From JBFHRE01 sp041746105 (GTDB lineage: Bacteria; Actinomycetota; Acidimicrobiia; Spongiisociales; ZC4RG35): a DNA stretch of 64,000 bases. A model generated the notes under the pieces. The model made no database searches. It saw only the letters and a list, made by a program, of their open reading frames with translations, and was not told where the DNA came from. Each line of letters starts with the position of its first letter. The first letter of the stretch is position 1. Positions 51,987 through 61,751 of this stretch are shown here, piece after piece. A program made the position numbers and the translations under genes. The stretch spans positions 1-64,000 of the forward strand of contig JBGTHP010000003.1 in assembly GCA_041746105.1 (NCBI GenBank), written 5' to 3'.

Positions 51987-53815
51987 ACCGTTCAGAACTC
52001 GAGACGCTTGTCCGCCAAGCGGACCCCGCCGCCGGCCGTGTCGCCGATTCGCGGCTGCGGTCGAAGATTCTCGCCGCCACCTCAGAAGCCGCCGCTCGTC
52101 CAACTCCGGTCCGGCGGCGCCGTGGGCCACTAGTCGCTGTGGCCGCTTTTGCCGTCGTCATCGGTGCCGTTTTTGTGCCTGGTTTGCTGTTGAACCGCCC
52201 TACTCCGACGTCTCCTGCCGTCTCGATCGAGGGGGCCACCTTCCTCACCCGTTATGGGGAAGGCTTTGGGGGCATCCGCGGCGTGGCCGTGGACGGCGAT
52301 CGCGTCTGGGCGATGAGCCCAGGTGAAAAAACGCTCTACGAAATCCCCTTGGATGGGAGTGAAATCATCGGCTACGACATCGGCTTCTACGCCGAGGGGG
52401 TCCGTCTTCTCGATGGAGTGATCTGGTTGGAAGGATGGGATCCCAACCAGATCATCCGCTTGGTGCCTGGCAAGGGCCTGTTCGGGAGGGACGAAATCAC
52501 CCAGATCCCGCTTCCCGGCACCATGCGCAACTTCGGAATCATCGTCGGCCATGAATTGTGGAATTCGGCCGGAGGTGACCTCGTTCGCATTTCATCTGAG
52601 GGCACGATCATCGATGTGCGAGAGGGAGCCGAAATCGGCGCCTTGGCGACCGCGTTCGGATGGGTCTGGGCAGCAGGTCAGGACGGATCGCTACAAAAAC
52701 TCGATCCGGGAACCGGTGCAGTGGTGGAGCGGTTCGAGATCGCCGACGTTCGGGTCGACGGAATCATCGAGGGTCCAACCTCGCTGTGGGTCACGGATAG
52801 CGAATCGAGGTCTGCGGTATCTGTCCTACCAACCACTGCCCAGGTCCTGGCGAAAGTGGAGATTGGCGACAGGCCACGGTCCCTGACAATGGTGGGCGCC
52901 CACCTGTGGGTTTCCACCTTCGAATCGACCCTGGTCGAAATCGACGCCACCACCGGCGAGCACTTACGCACCGTGGCGATGCGAGCCGCTCCCGGTTTCT
53001 TGTTCACAGTGGGCGACCAGCTTGGAGTCTCGCTCTTCCGTTCGGCCCAGATCGCGCTCATCGATACCAGCAGGCCGATGCTCGAGATGCCGACCGGCCC
53101 GATCAAAGATCAGGTGGTCGAACTCGAATCCGGTCGATCCGTCCGCTTGCGCTGTCTCGGTTCCGGCACCCCAACCATTCTGCTCGAAGCCGATATGGGT
53201 GAGGGGGTCGAATCCTGGGCAACGGTGCAGGCTCTTCTTGGTATGCGCAATCGGGTGTGCTCGTCGGAGAGGTCGGGTTTGTGGTCGGCAGACGAATATG
53301 CACCGGCCGGCTCGTCCTCTGATGCCGCCGCCGACCTTCACGAGGCCATCGGCGCAGCCGGTGAAGTGGGGCCTTTCATGCTCGTCGGCAACGGCGTCGG
53401 GAGCTTCGTGAGCCGAGAATTCGCGGCCAAGTTCTCAAACGAGGTCGTGGGCATGGTCCTTGTCGACCCCCAACCCGACGACTTTCTCGAGCTCTTTCTC
53501 GGGATCGGTCCGGAGGATGCCGTGCGAATTGCAGGTGCCGGGTTTTTGGAGGGCAATGAGAACACCAGGCTCCGCACGACAATCGGAAACCCGGGTGGAG
53601 TTCCAGCCACGATCATCGCCAGAGGCGGCGATAGCCCATTCGCCTGGGTTGCTGACCCAGCAATACTCAAAGAACTCGAAGCCGGGTGGCTCGAAGGACA
53701 GAAATCCATGGCCAAGTTGCTGGGCGCCGGCACCACGACCGCCACCGATATCCAGCACGTTTTGTACGACGCACCCCAACTGATCGTCGATGAGGTGCAA
53801 GAACTCATCAGGTAA
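51983..53815 (+). CDS. Membrane anti-sigma-like protein with beta-propeller and degenerate alpha/beta-hydrolase
   Basis: 610 aa. A short cytoplasmic N-terminus (MNRSELETLVRQADPAAGRV) is followed by one TM segment at about 49-70 (LVAVAAFAVVIGAVFVPGLL). Outside, residues about 80-370 form a Vgb/NHL-like propeller (IRGVAVDGDRVWAMSPGEKT, GPTSLWVTDSESR, GAHLWVSTFES), then an alpha/beta-hydrolase fold from about 380. At the nucleophile elbow the usual GxSxG reads GNGVG (residues 469-473), so the catalytic serine is glycine, and the expected GH near the C-terminus reads AT. It is therefore probably a binding or sensing domain, not an enzyme. Coupling to the ECF sigma gene makes it the likely anti-sigma factor. 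Confidence 0.75.
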   Translation: MNRSELETLVRQADPAAGRVADSRLRSKILAATSEAAARPTPVRRRRGPLVAVAAFAVVIGAVFVPGLLLNRPTPTSPAVSIEGATFLTRYGEGFGGIRGVAVDGDRVWAMSPGEKTLYEIPLDGSEIIGYDIGFYAEGVRLLDGVIWLEGWDPNQIIRLVPGKGLFGRDEITQIPLPGTMRNFGIIVGHELWNSAGGDLVRISSEGTIIDVREGAEIGALATAFGWVWAAGQDGSLQKLDPGTGAVVERFEIADVRVDGIIEGPTSLWVTDSESRSAVSVLPTTAQVLAKVEIGDRPRSLTMVGAHLWVSTFESTLVEIDATTGEHLRTVAMRAAPGFLFTVGDQLGVSLFRSAQIALIDTSRPMLEMPTGPIKDQVVELESGRSVRLRCLGSGTPTILLEADMGEGVESWATVQALLGMRNRVCSSERSGLWSADEYAPAGSSSDAAADLHEAIGAAGEVGPFMLVGNGVGSFVSREFAAKFSNEVVGMVLVDPQPDDFLELFLGIGPEDAVRIAGAGFLEGNENTRLRTTIGNPGGVPATIIARGGDSPFAWVADPAILKELEAGWLEGQKSMAKLLGAGTTTATDIQHVLYDAPQLIVDEVQELIR

Positions 53816-53897
53816 GCGGCAATTTCGCACGGCTCTTGGCCGTGTGGGCGGCTTAATGACCTTCGATTCGGCGAAAGCGTTCGGGGCCGGTGATTGT

Positions 53898-55052
53898 TCA
53901 AGTAGTCGGCACCGTCTCAACCGGCGGTGGGAGAGAAGCGCATTTCTCGGCGCTGTCATGAACACATATCAGCCCATTCCGACGCTTTTCTGTGGGTTCA
54001 CGTGCCCCACGACTCGGCCACTTGAAGGCTCGGCGCGCGTACGGCCGGTCGTTGAAGATCTCCGCCCGAGGGATCCGGTCGGCAACCCACCACCATGGGC
54101 GCATCGAATCTCGAAAGGTGGCCGGGAGTGGATCCTCATCGTCGAGCAATGCTCTGCCGGCCGCGGACAGGTGGAGGGTGGGTGTGACGGCAACGGCTTC
54201 GGCGAGAATCCACCGGAGCGCGGTCTTTCCCGAGCCGATGTCGGAGTGGTATCCGCAAAACCAGATCTCTTTGATGTCTTGCTCGAGGACCCATCTGAGA
54301 TCGTCGCCCTCGAGTTTGCTGATGGGTCCCCCTTCCTTTTCATCGATGTCGAGCCGACCCCAAGTCGTTTCGGCGAACCATGCTCTATGTTCATGAATCG
54401 CGAGTGCGTGGCGCACCTTGTCCACGATCGGATTGTGTCGAAGATGCGGCAGCCGTACCGGCCACAGGCCGCCGTAGGCTTTCACGGTGTCGAAAAGTCC
54501 GAGGAAGTGGACCCTGATCGCTCGGTGTTTGGCGCGGATTGCCATGATCTCCGCCGTCTGGCGCGGATCCGGATCCAACAGCCGATATAGCTTCCAGCAG
54601 CGACGGAGCCGCTCCTGAAGTTGGGTTGAGTCACCGCTCGGGAGTCCGAACCGATGGAGCATGCCGGCAACGGCCCTCACCGTGAAAGCTCCGCGGCTGA
54701 ACCCGAAGAGCATCACCGTGTCGCCCGGTGCGTAGACTTTGGCGAGCTGGGTGAGGATGTCCAGCACCTTCTTTTCGAGCCCGGTTCCTATCAACTGGCC
54801 GCCGACTCTCGTCCCCACGGCCCACTTTGGTGGCGAGTCCAGGAATGAGAGTCCCGTAGACCGTTTCAGAAACTCGGGGTTGATTGTCTTCTAGACCGAG
54901 CCGACGCCCTGGCCATCGAAGACGAGCTGATGCTCCGGTTCATCGAGGAGCAATTGATGCACCAAGTGCGACACGTTGGTGGAGTGGTCTTCGTCAGGCA
55001 TTCCGAACGTGTTGGCGGTCCCGTCTGAGCAGATTGCGATGATCTTTGACAT
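53898..55052 (-). pseudogene. DUF2235 (T6SS phospholipase effector-like) hydrolase with in-frame TAG
   Basis: The complete protein would start at ATG 55052 (MSKIIAICSDGTANTFGMPD) and run 384 codons in one frame, with a TAG at codon 54 (54893-54891) inside the conserved GQGVGSV-KTINPEFLKRS segment. The part after the stop keeps the nucleophile elbow MLFGFSRGAFTVRAVAG, then FLGLFDTVKAYG and WFCGYHSDIGSG, so the active-site residues are all retained. DUF2235 proteins are alpha/beta-hydrolases, some with phospholipase activity. Nonsense mutation, suppression and base error are all possible; only one base separates it from an intact gene. Confidence 0.75.
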
Positions 55053-55210
55053 CGCTCACCCCCCGCTGAAGACCTTGATCAGAACCCTCAATCCACCATA
55101 CGCTTCAGAGGCCACGCTGGCGCGTGGTTCTTTGAGGACGGCCTCCAGCGGGCCGAAGTAGCACAAAACGGCCGGCACCCAACCCAATACACCGAAGCGA
55201 AAGCAGGCAC

Positions 55211-55768
55211 ATGGCAACCAACTCCCGCATCAAACCCGTCGAACGAGCCACCAAGATCACATGGTCAGACTGGGTTGACTTCATGGATTCGATCGGCGCC
55301 AAAAACCTCGGCCACCATGACATTGCTTTGAAGGTCTACGAGAAACTCGACGGCACCATCGAAAGCGTCGGATGGTGGGCCCAGGCCGTAACAGTGGCTT
55401 ATGAGCAGTACATCGGACGCCGGATACCGGGGCAACGTCCTGACGGAACGTTCCAGACCAGCGTCAGTCGAGCGACGGGGCTCCCCATGGCCGAACTGAT
55501 GGATCGCTGGGTCGACTTCGCTGCCAGTCATCAGCGGATTCGCGAAGTGATCAGCGGCGACCTCAAAGTCAGCGGAACCGGCAAACGCATCACATGGCGC
55601 ACCAAAGCCGTCGACGGCTCGGCAATTGTGGTCACCAGCGAACCCAAGTCGAACGGGACGGCCTCCGTCACCGCAACCCAGATGGGACTTCAAACCCTCG
55701 ATCTCAACGAGCAGGCGAAGGCAGGCTGGCTCACCATCTTGGAAGAGTTCCTGTCAACCCTCGAGTAG
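55211..55768 (+). CDS. Conserved hypothetical protein with WWAQ-VTV-YEQ motif
   Basis: 185 aa. The N-terminal half has TWSDWVDFMDSIGAKNLGHH, then GWWAQAVTVAYEQYIGRRIP and GQRPDGTFQTSVSRATG, a block I recall from DUF4287/SRPBCC-type proteins. The C-terminal half looks like a small beta-sheet domain (RITWRTKAVDGSAIVVTSEP, TATQMGLQTLDL). Function unknown. The neighbouring DUF2235 gene is divergent. Confidence 0.65.
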   Translation: MATNSRIKPVERATKITWSDWVDFMDSIGAKNLGHHDIALKVYEKLDGTIESVGWWAQAVTVAYEQYIGRRIPGQRPDGTFQTSVSRATGLPMAELMDRWVDFAASHQRIREVISGDLKVSGTGKRITWRTKAVDGSAIVVTSEPKSNGTASVTATQMGLQTLDLNEQAKAGWLTILEEFLSTLE

Positions 55769-56054
55769 GACGCAGCCCATCGTCGGCCGCCGTGGGTCGC
55801 GGGCGAGCGTTTGTGTCAGATGGGTGGCTTGCTCTGGCGACCCCCAACGATCCTCCTCGAAGCCACGAGGTATCCGAATCTGTCCCGCAGATATCCTCCC
55901 CCCACGCGAAGGGGATTTTGCTATCACCACAAAAACAGCCCCGAGGAAACGTATTGGCCGGCGTGGTCCAACTGCCCATCTTCCGATCTCGGCCTTTCGT
56001 AATCCCCGAGCGCGAGGCCAAACGCGGTCGATAGATCCGGCCTGGATCTCGGGG

Positions 56055-59000
56055 TTAACCGAGTTGTGGGCAGGTCGGGCGGTACTCGCCAAAACCGGCC
56101 AGATATGTGATCCATTCGGATTCGGTCAGGTTCCTCCCGGCGAAGGTGCAGGCCGCGGCAAGAAGGTGGTCGGGGTCGATGTCCCAGATCACCACCCCCT
56201 CCCTCTGGTTGACGGCAATGGCCAAGCCGTCGGGCCGGAGGTGACCAGGACCGATCTGTGGCGAGAACGTGGTGATCGCATCACCGATTCTTCTCCGGGT
56301 GGCCACGTCGTAAACCGAGACCGTTTGATCGTTGGACCCAGCCAACAGCACCTTTCCGTCCTGGCTGAACTGGAGGGTGTTCACTTCGCCCCTGGCGCCG
56401 GCGAAGACACCCAGCGGTTCGAGCGTCTCGAGGTCATACTCGGTGATCTCCCCGCCCCTGGCGCCAACCAGTACACCGTCAAGACTCACGCTCGTCCACC
56501 GGGGTCCACGAATGCTCCCCTCCAAAGCGATCCCGGTCCTTCCGTCGAATACCCTGGTAATCGCCTCGCCGTCAACCACGGTGGTGATGACAACGCGTTC
56601 TCCATCTTGAGTTGCAGAGACCGCCCACGGCATTCCACTGATGGGGAAAGTCGGTTCGACCCGTTGCAGCGTGTCTGGGTCAACCGTCCACACCTCACGG
56701 CCGGGAAAGGTGACATACATGCGAGTGCCACCGGCCGCGGTGAACAGGTTCTCGACCCCGTGCGGGACGTCAAGAGCCGGCACCTCCCTCGCGGTGGCGG
56801 AGTCGAAAAACACGATCCGATCATCGTTGAGTGAGTATCCGGCGAGGGCGCGGGGACCGACCCAGCCAACTCCTCCCAGAGCCGGGGCCAGCCTTCCAAT
56901 CTCCAGGTCGCCGACCGGATCCCAGACCGAGAAATCTTGGAATTCATCCCAGTCGGCCTGCGCGGCGGTCTTCTCGGCTACGAGCAGCCTTTTCCCGGCG
57001 ACGTCATATCCGTCGTAGACGACATGGCCTCCGGCTACGAGGCTGTTGACCAAACCCGAGCCGTCGAAACGCCACCTTGACACTGTGGCGGAGCCGGCAC
57101 CGAAGACAACCAATTCTCGGCCGTCGCCACTCACCGACATCGCCCCAACGCTCCCCTGCTGCGGATCGATTTCCACCCCGGACCGCGCCCCGGTCTCGAG
57201 CGACCGCGGTTCGACGACACCAAAAAGATTGCCGCAGTAAATGAGCTCGCGAGGCAAGTTCACCGCGAACCACGGACACGGCTCGACATCTCGTCCGTCC
57301 CGCAGATCGACCGTCCACAGCACCGACCCGTCGTACAGGTTGAAGGCGACCAGACCCGCCGTTCCCGCCCCCACCAACCGACCGTCGCTGGTTGCCACCA
57401 GATGATTGTTGGAGGACAAGGCCGGCGCTGCCCACGTGGCGATGACTGTTGCGTCGTCAGGATCCACCACCCGGATCGGGCCCTCCATCGAACCGACATA
57501 CAGAAGTCCGTCGGGGCCGAAGGCGACTCCCGCCACATCCCACACGAAATCGAGCGACTCGGGACGGCCAAGGCCGGGCACAACCCCGATGAGCTCGCCA
57601 TCGGCTACGCGATAGAGAGCCAACGCCCCGACCGTTCCGCCCGTCACCGCCACCAGCGAGGCGTCATCGTTGATGGCGACCTGTCCAACGCCGAACGGCG
57701 GCAGAGCCTCCATCAATCTGTTGCCGGTTGTGAGGTGATACACACGGATCACCGAGCATTCGGTGTCGAGCCCACTACAAGGCCTGCCCGTGTCCTGTGA
57801 GGCGTACTGGACGAAGTGGCCCCCGTCGCCGCTCACCCGAAGCCGCGAACGTTTGACGAGGTCGTCTGACTCGTCGAAGGGTGCCGACAGGCTGCCCGAA
57901 GCCATGTCGAGCAGTCGCAGGGACCCGCCGTTAAGCGCCACGATGGCCTGGTCGGTGCCGGAGACAACCGCCCCCGACAGGAAATCGGCATCGTCGAGGT
58001 ACTGATATCCAAGGAAGCCGGGCGAGGCGTTGAAGGTGCTGAGCAGGGCCGACCACGCTCGCTCGTCAGGGCTGCGTCGATACGCCTCCACCGCCAGCAA
58101 CGCGGCCACGGTTCGATCGCTCTCCCGCAAGGAGATAGATTGGTTGACCAGTGCCTCGAGGCGAGCATTGTCACGGCTCGTTGATGCCAGGCCCGCGCCG
58201 ACCAGGGCCGCCACCAACAACAACCCGGCCGCCACCAATAAGGCGCGCAGCCTCCGGTTGTGTTGCTGCTCGCGCAGAACTCGATCTGCCAACTGCTCGT
58301 CTTCCGCCGAACGCAACCGGCGGGAGGCCTCGAGAAAATCACGCTCAGTCGAGTTGAGATCGGGGTCGGTCTGGTTGTGCCATTCCAGGGCTGTGTCGAG
58401 ACGGGCGCCGCGGAAGAGTTCACTTTCGGGGCGCCCCAGCGACTCCCAATCGTCGGCGCGGGTCACCAGATGTCGCATGATCCTCTGGCCTTCGGCGTCA
58501 TCTTCGAGCCAGGATTGGAGGCGGGGCCAGGCGCGGGCCAGAGCTTCGTGGGCCAATTCAAAGGAGTCTTCCTCGGCAGTGACCAAGCGGGACCGCACCA
58601 GCAGCGCCACCACTCGGTCACGATCGGGATCGCCGACGACGCTGCGGGCAGGCACCCGACAGCGCACCGGCGGGCCATCGAGGGATGGGGTCACCATCCG
58701 CAGCATCAGCGACCGCAGGACTGCCCTCTGCTCAGACAGAAGGCTGTCATACAGGCGGTCGGCCGAATAGGCCACCGCGCCCCGGATGCCGCCGCTGGAC
58801 CGGTATCCCTCAACCGTGAGCACCTGGCCATCCCGCCGACGCCAGGTCTCCGCCAGGGCGTGCGAGAGGAGGGGTAATGAGCCAGGCTCGCCTTCGGTGT
58901 CGCGCTCCAGCAAGTCGACCAGTCCCTGTTCGAGCCTGAGCCCTACCCTCGCGGCCGGCAACTCGATCGCCTCTCGCAGCGCCGACCCGGACAACGGGGA

Positions 59001-60227
59001 TACCAGGTGGAGGCCTTGTTCGGCGAGTCGAGTCAACGAGGGCGACACCGCCAATCCGCCTAGATAATCACTGCGAATCACGAGAACAACCGGAGCCGTT
59101 CGCTCGGCGTAGGCGGCGATCCCATCGCAGAAGGCCACAACCTCTTGTTCGGGCACGTCGAGCGCCCAGATTTCCTCGAACTGGTCAATCACCAAAACCG
59201 GATCAGGTCCCGCCGCGGAGAGAGCGCCCGCCAAGGCCTCTTCGGGGGTCCGCCCCGGCGAGAAGATCACCACGGACCGACCCCGCTCGCGTAGCGCTGC
59301 CGCCACTCCGGCCCGGGCCAACGACGACTTTCCCGAACCGGAGGGTCCGGCCACCACCAAAACCGGTGACGCCCTCAGCCGATCCAGACACTGAGCCGTT
59401 TCTGTTGCTCTCCCAAAGAAGCCGTCAACGTCGCCAACGTCGTAGGAGGCCAGGCCCTTGTAGGGGCACTCATCGGTGAATGCCGCCGGCTCCGGGATCG
59501 CCGCCAACTGCTTGTCTTGGTTGAGGATTGCGTCTTCGAGGGCGATCAGGTCGGGACCAGGGTCGATTCCCAGTTCTTCTCTGAGAGTCGTTCGAGCGGC
59601 GCTCAGGGCTCGAAGGGCGTCGGCCTGGCGCCCACTCCGGTACTGGGCAACGGCCAGAGTCTGCCACCGCTTCTCTCGTAGCGGCTCTTCGGCGACCAGC
59701 GCCCTGGCTTCGACCGCCACCGCCCGATGGTCACCAGACGCGAGCCGGGCTTCCATCCACTCCTCCTGCGTACACCGCCTCAGCTCATGCAACCGATCGG
59801 ATTCGATCCGGCCCGGCCCCCAACCATCGAGATCCTCGAAGGGTGTGCCTCGCCACAGGGCCAGGGCTCGGGCGTAGGAAGCAGCAGCTCGATCCGCTTC
59901 GCCGGCGGCAAAGAAGCCGCGGCCCCGAGCGATCTGCTGTTCGAATCGCCCGATGTCGAGATCGGCGTCATCGATGCGGAGCCGGTAGCCGCCCGCCAAC
60001 GTCTCGATCGATTCGGGACCCAGCACCTTGCGCAGTCGCGAAACGCAAATCTGCACCTGCTTCTGCCAGGAAGCCGGCAACTCCTCACCCCAGATGGCCT
60101 CGGCCAGGACGTCGGTCGACACCGCCTGGGTACGGCGGATGGCCAGCACGTCTAGTGCTACCCGGTCTCTCGGCTCGAGTACCTGGCTGCCGTCGATCAG
60201 AACGGGTCCCAATAGGTCGATCGCCAT
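56055..60227 (-). CDS. BTAD-nSTAND1-beta-propeller transcriptional regulator
   Basis: 1390 aa. Residues 1-85: OmpR/SARP-type winged helix (VLAEAIWGEELPASWQKQVQ, ISRLRKVLG-like CVSRLRKVLG). Residues 92-240: BTAD helical domain. Residues about 255-640: nSTAND1 NTPase with Walker A GPSGSGKSSLARAG (294-) and Walker B VLVIDQFEEIW. One TM segment about 660-682 (LLVAAGLLLVAALVGAGLAS) precedes an extracytoplasmic propeller with many short WD/PQQ-like blades. Thus the DNA-binding part is cytoplasmic and the propeller is outside. The start ATG 60227 opens MAIDLLGPVLIDG, the typical beginning. The divergent lipoprotein gene is a possible target or ligand partner. Confidence 0.88.
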   Translation of the reverse strand: MAIDLLGPVLIDGSQVLEPRDRVALDVLAIRRTQAVSTDVLAEAIWGEELPASWQKQVQICVSRLRKVLGPESIETLAGGYRLRIDDADLDIGRFEQQIARGRGFFAAGEADRAAASYARALALWRGTPFEDLDGWGPGRIESDRLHELRRCTQEEWMEARLASGDHRAVAVEARALVAEEPLREKRWQTLAVAQYRSGRQADALRALSAARTTLREELGIDPGPDLIALEDAILNQDKQLAAIPEPAAFTDECPYKGLASYDVGDVDGFFGRATETAQCLDRLRASPVLVVAGPSGSGKSSLARAGVAAALRERGRSVVIFSPGRTPEEALAGALSAAGPDPVLVIDQFEEIWALDVPEQEVVAFCDGIAAYAERTAPVVLVIRSDYLGGLAVSPSLTRLAEQGLHLVSPLSGSALREAIELPAARVGLRLEQGLVDLLERDTEGEPGSLPLLSHALAETWRRRDGQVLTVEGYRSSGGIRGAVAYSADRLYDSLLSEQRAVLRSLMLRMVTPSLDGPPVRCRVPARSVVGDPDRDRVVALLVRSRLVTAEEDSFELAHEALARAWPRLQSWLEDDAEGQRIMRHLVTRADDWESLGRPESELFRGARLDTALEWHNQTDPDLNSTERDFLEASRRLRSAEDEQLADRVLREQQHNRRLRALLVAAGLLLVAALVGAGLASTSRDNARLEALVNQSISLRESDRTVAALLAVEAYRRSPDERAWSALLSTFNASPGFLGYQYLDDADFLSGAVVSGTDQAIVALNGGSLRLLDMASGSLSAPFDESDDLVKRSRLRVSGDGGHFVQYASQDTGRPCSGLDTECSVIRVYHLTTGNRLMEALPPFGVGQVAINDDASLVAVTGGTVGALALYRVADGELIGVVPGLGRPESLDFVWDVAGVAFGPDGLLYVGSMEGPIRVVDPDDATVIATWAAPALSSNNHLVATSDGRLVGAGTAGLVAFNLYDGSVLWTVDLRDGRDVEPCPWFAVNLPRELIYCGNLFGVVEPRSLETGARSGVEIDPQQGSVGAMSVSGDGRELVVFGAGSATVSRWRFDGSGLVNSLVAGGHVVYDGYDVAGKRLLVAEKTAAQADWDEFQDFSVWDPVGDLEIGRLAPALGGVGWVGPRALAGYSLNDDRIVFFDSATAREVPALDVPHGVENLFTAAGGTRMYVTFPGREVWTVDPDTLQRVEPTFPISGMPWAVSATQDGERVVITTVVDGEAITRVFDGRTGIALEGSIRGPRWTSVSLDGVLVGARGGEITEYDLETLEPLGVFAGARGEVNTLQFSQDGKVLLAGSNDQTVSVYDVATRRRIGDAITTFSPQIGPGHLRPDGLAIAVNQREGVVIWDIDPDHLLAAACTFAGRNLTESEWITYLAGFGEYRPTCPQLG

Positions 60228-60366
60228 CAGCGGATTATCTGGAGACCCGCTCGCCCTGTCAATGGAAGGGATACCGAAGGGATACCGAGCACCAACCGGA
60301 CGAATACCTGCGTGCGTTACAGCTGGCCTCAACCCGGGATCAATCGTCCCAAAACAGGAGGCAACG

Positions 60367-61602
60367 ATGAAACTGCAAATCAAGACCGGAGCCGGAATTG
60401 CGGGGATCTTCCTCGTTCTGGCTGCATGCGGATCGGCCGGGGCCGATCAGCCGGCAAGCACTTCTGCCCCCACCACCGCCGCTTCACCGGCCGCCACTCA
60501 GGCCGCTCCGGCACCCGACTCCACCCCAGAAGCCGTGTGGTCATGGGATGGAGCCACTGGGGGAACCGGGGCGGTCGAATTCCTTGGCGCCCATGAGCTC
60601 GCCGTAGGAGCAGCCGCATTTGACGGCTACACCGGCCACGGCATCACGGCAACGCCGGGACCGCTCGACACCACGAAGAGCTTCTCGGTAGCGGCTTGGG
60701 TCAATTATGCGGACACGGAGTTAATCGCCGCCGCCGCCAGCCAGCTGGGAGTCCAAACCGGGATCTTCCAGTTGGGTGTAGGCGAAGACAATTGGTGGTT
60801 CATGATGAAGACCGAAGACCGGACCGGGCTGGAGTACAGCGTCAGCGCCCAGGGAGCACCAGCCACGCCATCCACCAGCTGGACTCATCTCGTTGGGGTG
60901 TACGACGACGCCGATGGCGTTCTTCGCCTATTCGTCGACGGTGCGCTGGCCGCTGAAGCCGAGTTCAATGCCCCTCTTCCGGCCCCAGGACCTCTTGCCA
61001 TTGGGCGGGCCCAGTTCGATGGCCTCCCCGGCAACTTCTGGCCCGGCGCCATCGCCTCGGTCGCCGCATATCAGAACGCGCTCAATGCCGACCATATCGC
61101 CCAGATCTACGGCGCCACCAAGCCGGCATCACCAGCACCCCCGATGGCCGCACCCGACCCGAGCACCTATGCCGACGGGCTGCTGACAGGAACGTGGGAC
61201 TTCACCCTCGACGGCGAAGGCGCCGAGTTCATTCTCGAAAACTTCGCCGGCCTGGTCGACGGCGCCGATGAGGTGGCGGTGAGGCTCGGCTTCGACGAGC
61301 ACGAGTACTGGCAGGGGTTCGTCTTCGACGGCGAACTGTTCCTACTAGATGGTTCGCCCGAAGGCGACGTCGGCACGATCTTCATCGACGGCGAAGTGTT
61401 GGTCCTCTCCTCTTCCGCACAGATGGAAGGCGTGTTCCTGTGGAGCTTGGAGGGCGACTCGCTCACACTGACCATGGTCGCCGAGTGCAATCTGGCAACT
61501 CAGGAACCCACCTGCACCGAGATCCGGGAGGAGATGGATCCAATCACGCTGCTGGTGTGGGAACACAGCTACTCCAAAACCAGCGACGACCCCAGCTACT
61601 AA
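60367..61602 (+). CDS. Lipoprotein with LamG/concanavalin A-like domain
   Basis: 411 aa; ATG 60367 with AGGAGG six bases upstream. Lipoprotein signal (AGIAGIFLVLAACGSAG), a Pro/Ala/Thr linker (residues 25-60), then a Laminin-G-3-like domain (SFSVAAWVNYADTELIAAAA, THLVGVYDDADGVLRLFVDG, AIGRAQFDGLPGNFWPGAI, ADHIAQIYGAT) at about 60-255. A second, unknown beta-rich domain follows (LLTGTWDFTLDGEGAEFIL, VFDGELFLLDGSPEGD). LamG domains bind carbohydrate or protein at the cell surface. It diverges from the BTAD regulator. Confidence 0.82.
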   Translation: MKLQIKTGAGIAGIFLVLAACGSAGADQPASTSAPTTAASPAATQAAPAPDSTPEAVWSWDGATGGTGAVEFLGAHELAVGAAAFDGYTGHGITATPGPLDTTKSFSVAAWVNYADTELIAAAASQLGVQTGIFQLGVGEDNWWFMMKTEDRTGLEYSVSAQGAPATPSTSWTHLVGVYDDADGVLRLFVDGALAAEAEFNAPLPAPGPLAIGRAQFDGLPGNFWPGAIASVAAYQNALNADHIAQIYGATKPASPAPPMAAPDPSTYADGLLTGTWDFTLDGEGAEFILENFAGLVDGADEVAVRLGFDEHEYWQGFVFDGELFLLDGSPEGDVGTIFIDGEVLVLSSSAQMEGVFLWSLEGDSLTLTMVAECNLATQEPTCTEIREEMDPITLLVWEHSYSKTSDDPSY

Positions 61603-61619
61603 CCCAGGGCGACCACCAG

Positions 61620-61647
61620 GGGGCACTCGGCCACAGCCGGGTGCCCC
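61620..61647. terminator. Hairpin between convergent genes
   Basis: GGGGCACTCGGC, loop CACA, GCCGGGTGCCCC: 12 pairs with one G-U, 18 bases after the lipoprotein stop and convergent with the anti-sigma gene. Probably a bidirectional terminator. Confidence 0.65.
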
Positions 61648-61751
61648 TCGATCGGCCAAAGTTGGCTGGCCTTGCCCATGCCACAGGCTTTGTACAGTGA
61701 GTTGCCTGAGCTGGCCCTTCAGCCGGCGGTTGCGCTGGCCCTTGAGCGGCG

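Noticed and set aside
54891..54893. TAG in the DUF2235 gene as pyrrolysine
   Set aside because: No reason to expect pyrrolysine machinery in this lineage, and the position is not catalytic; nonsense mutation or base error is simpler.
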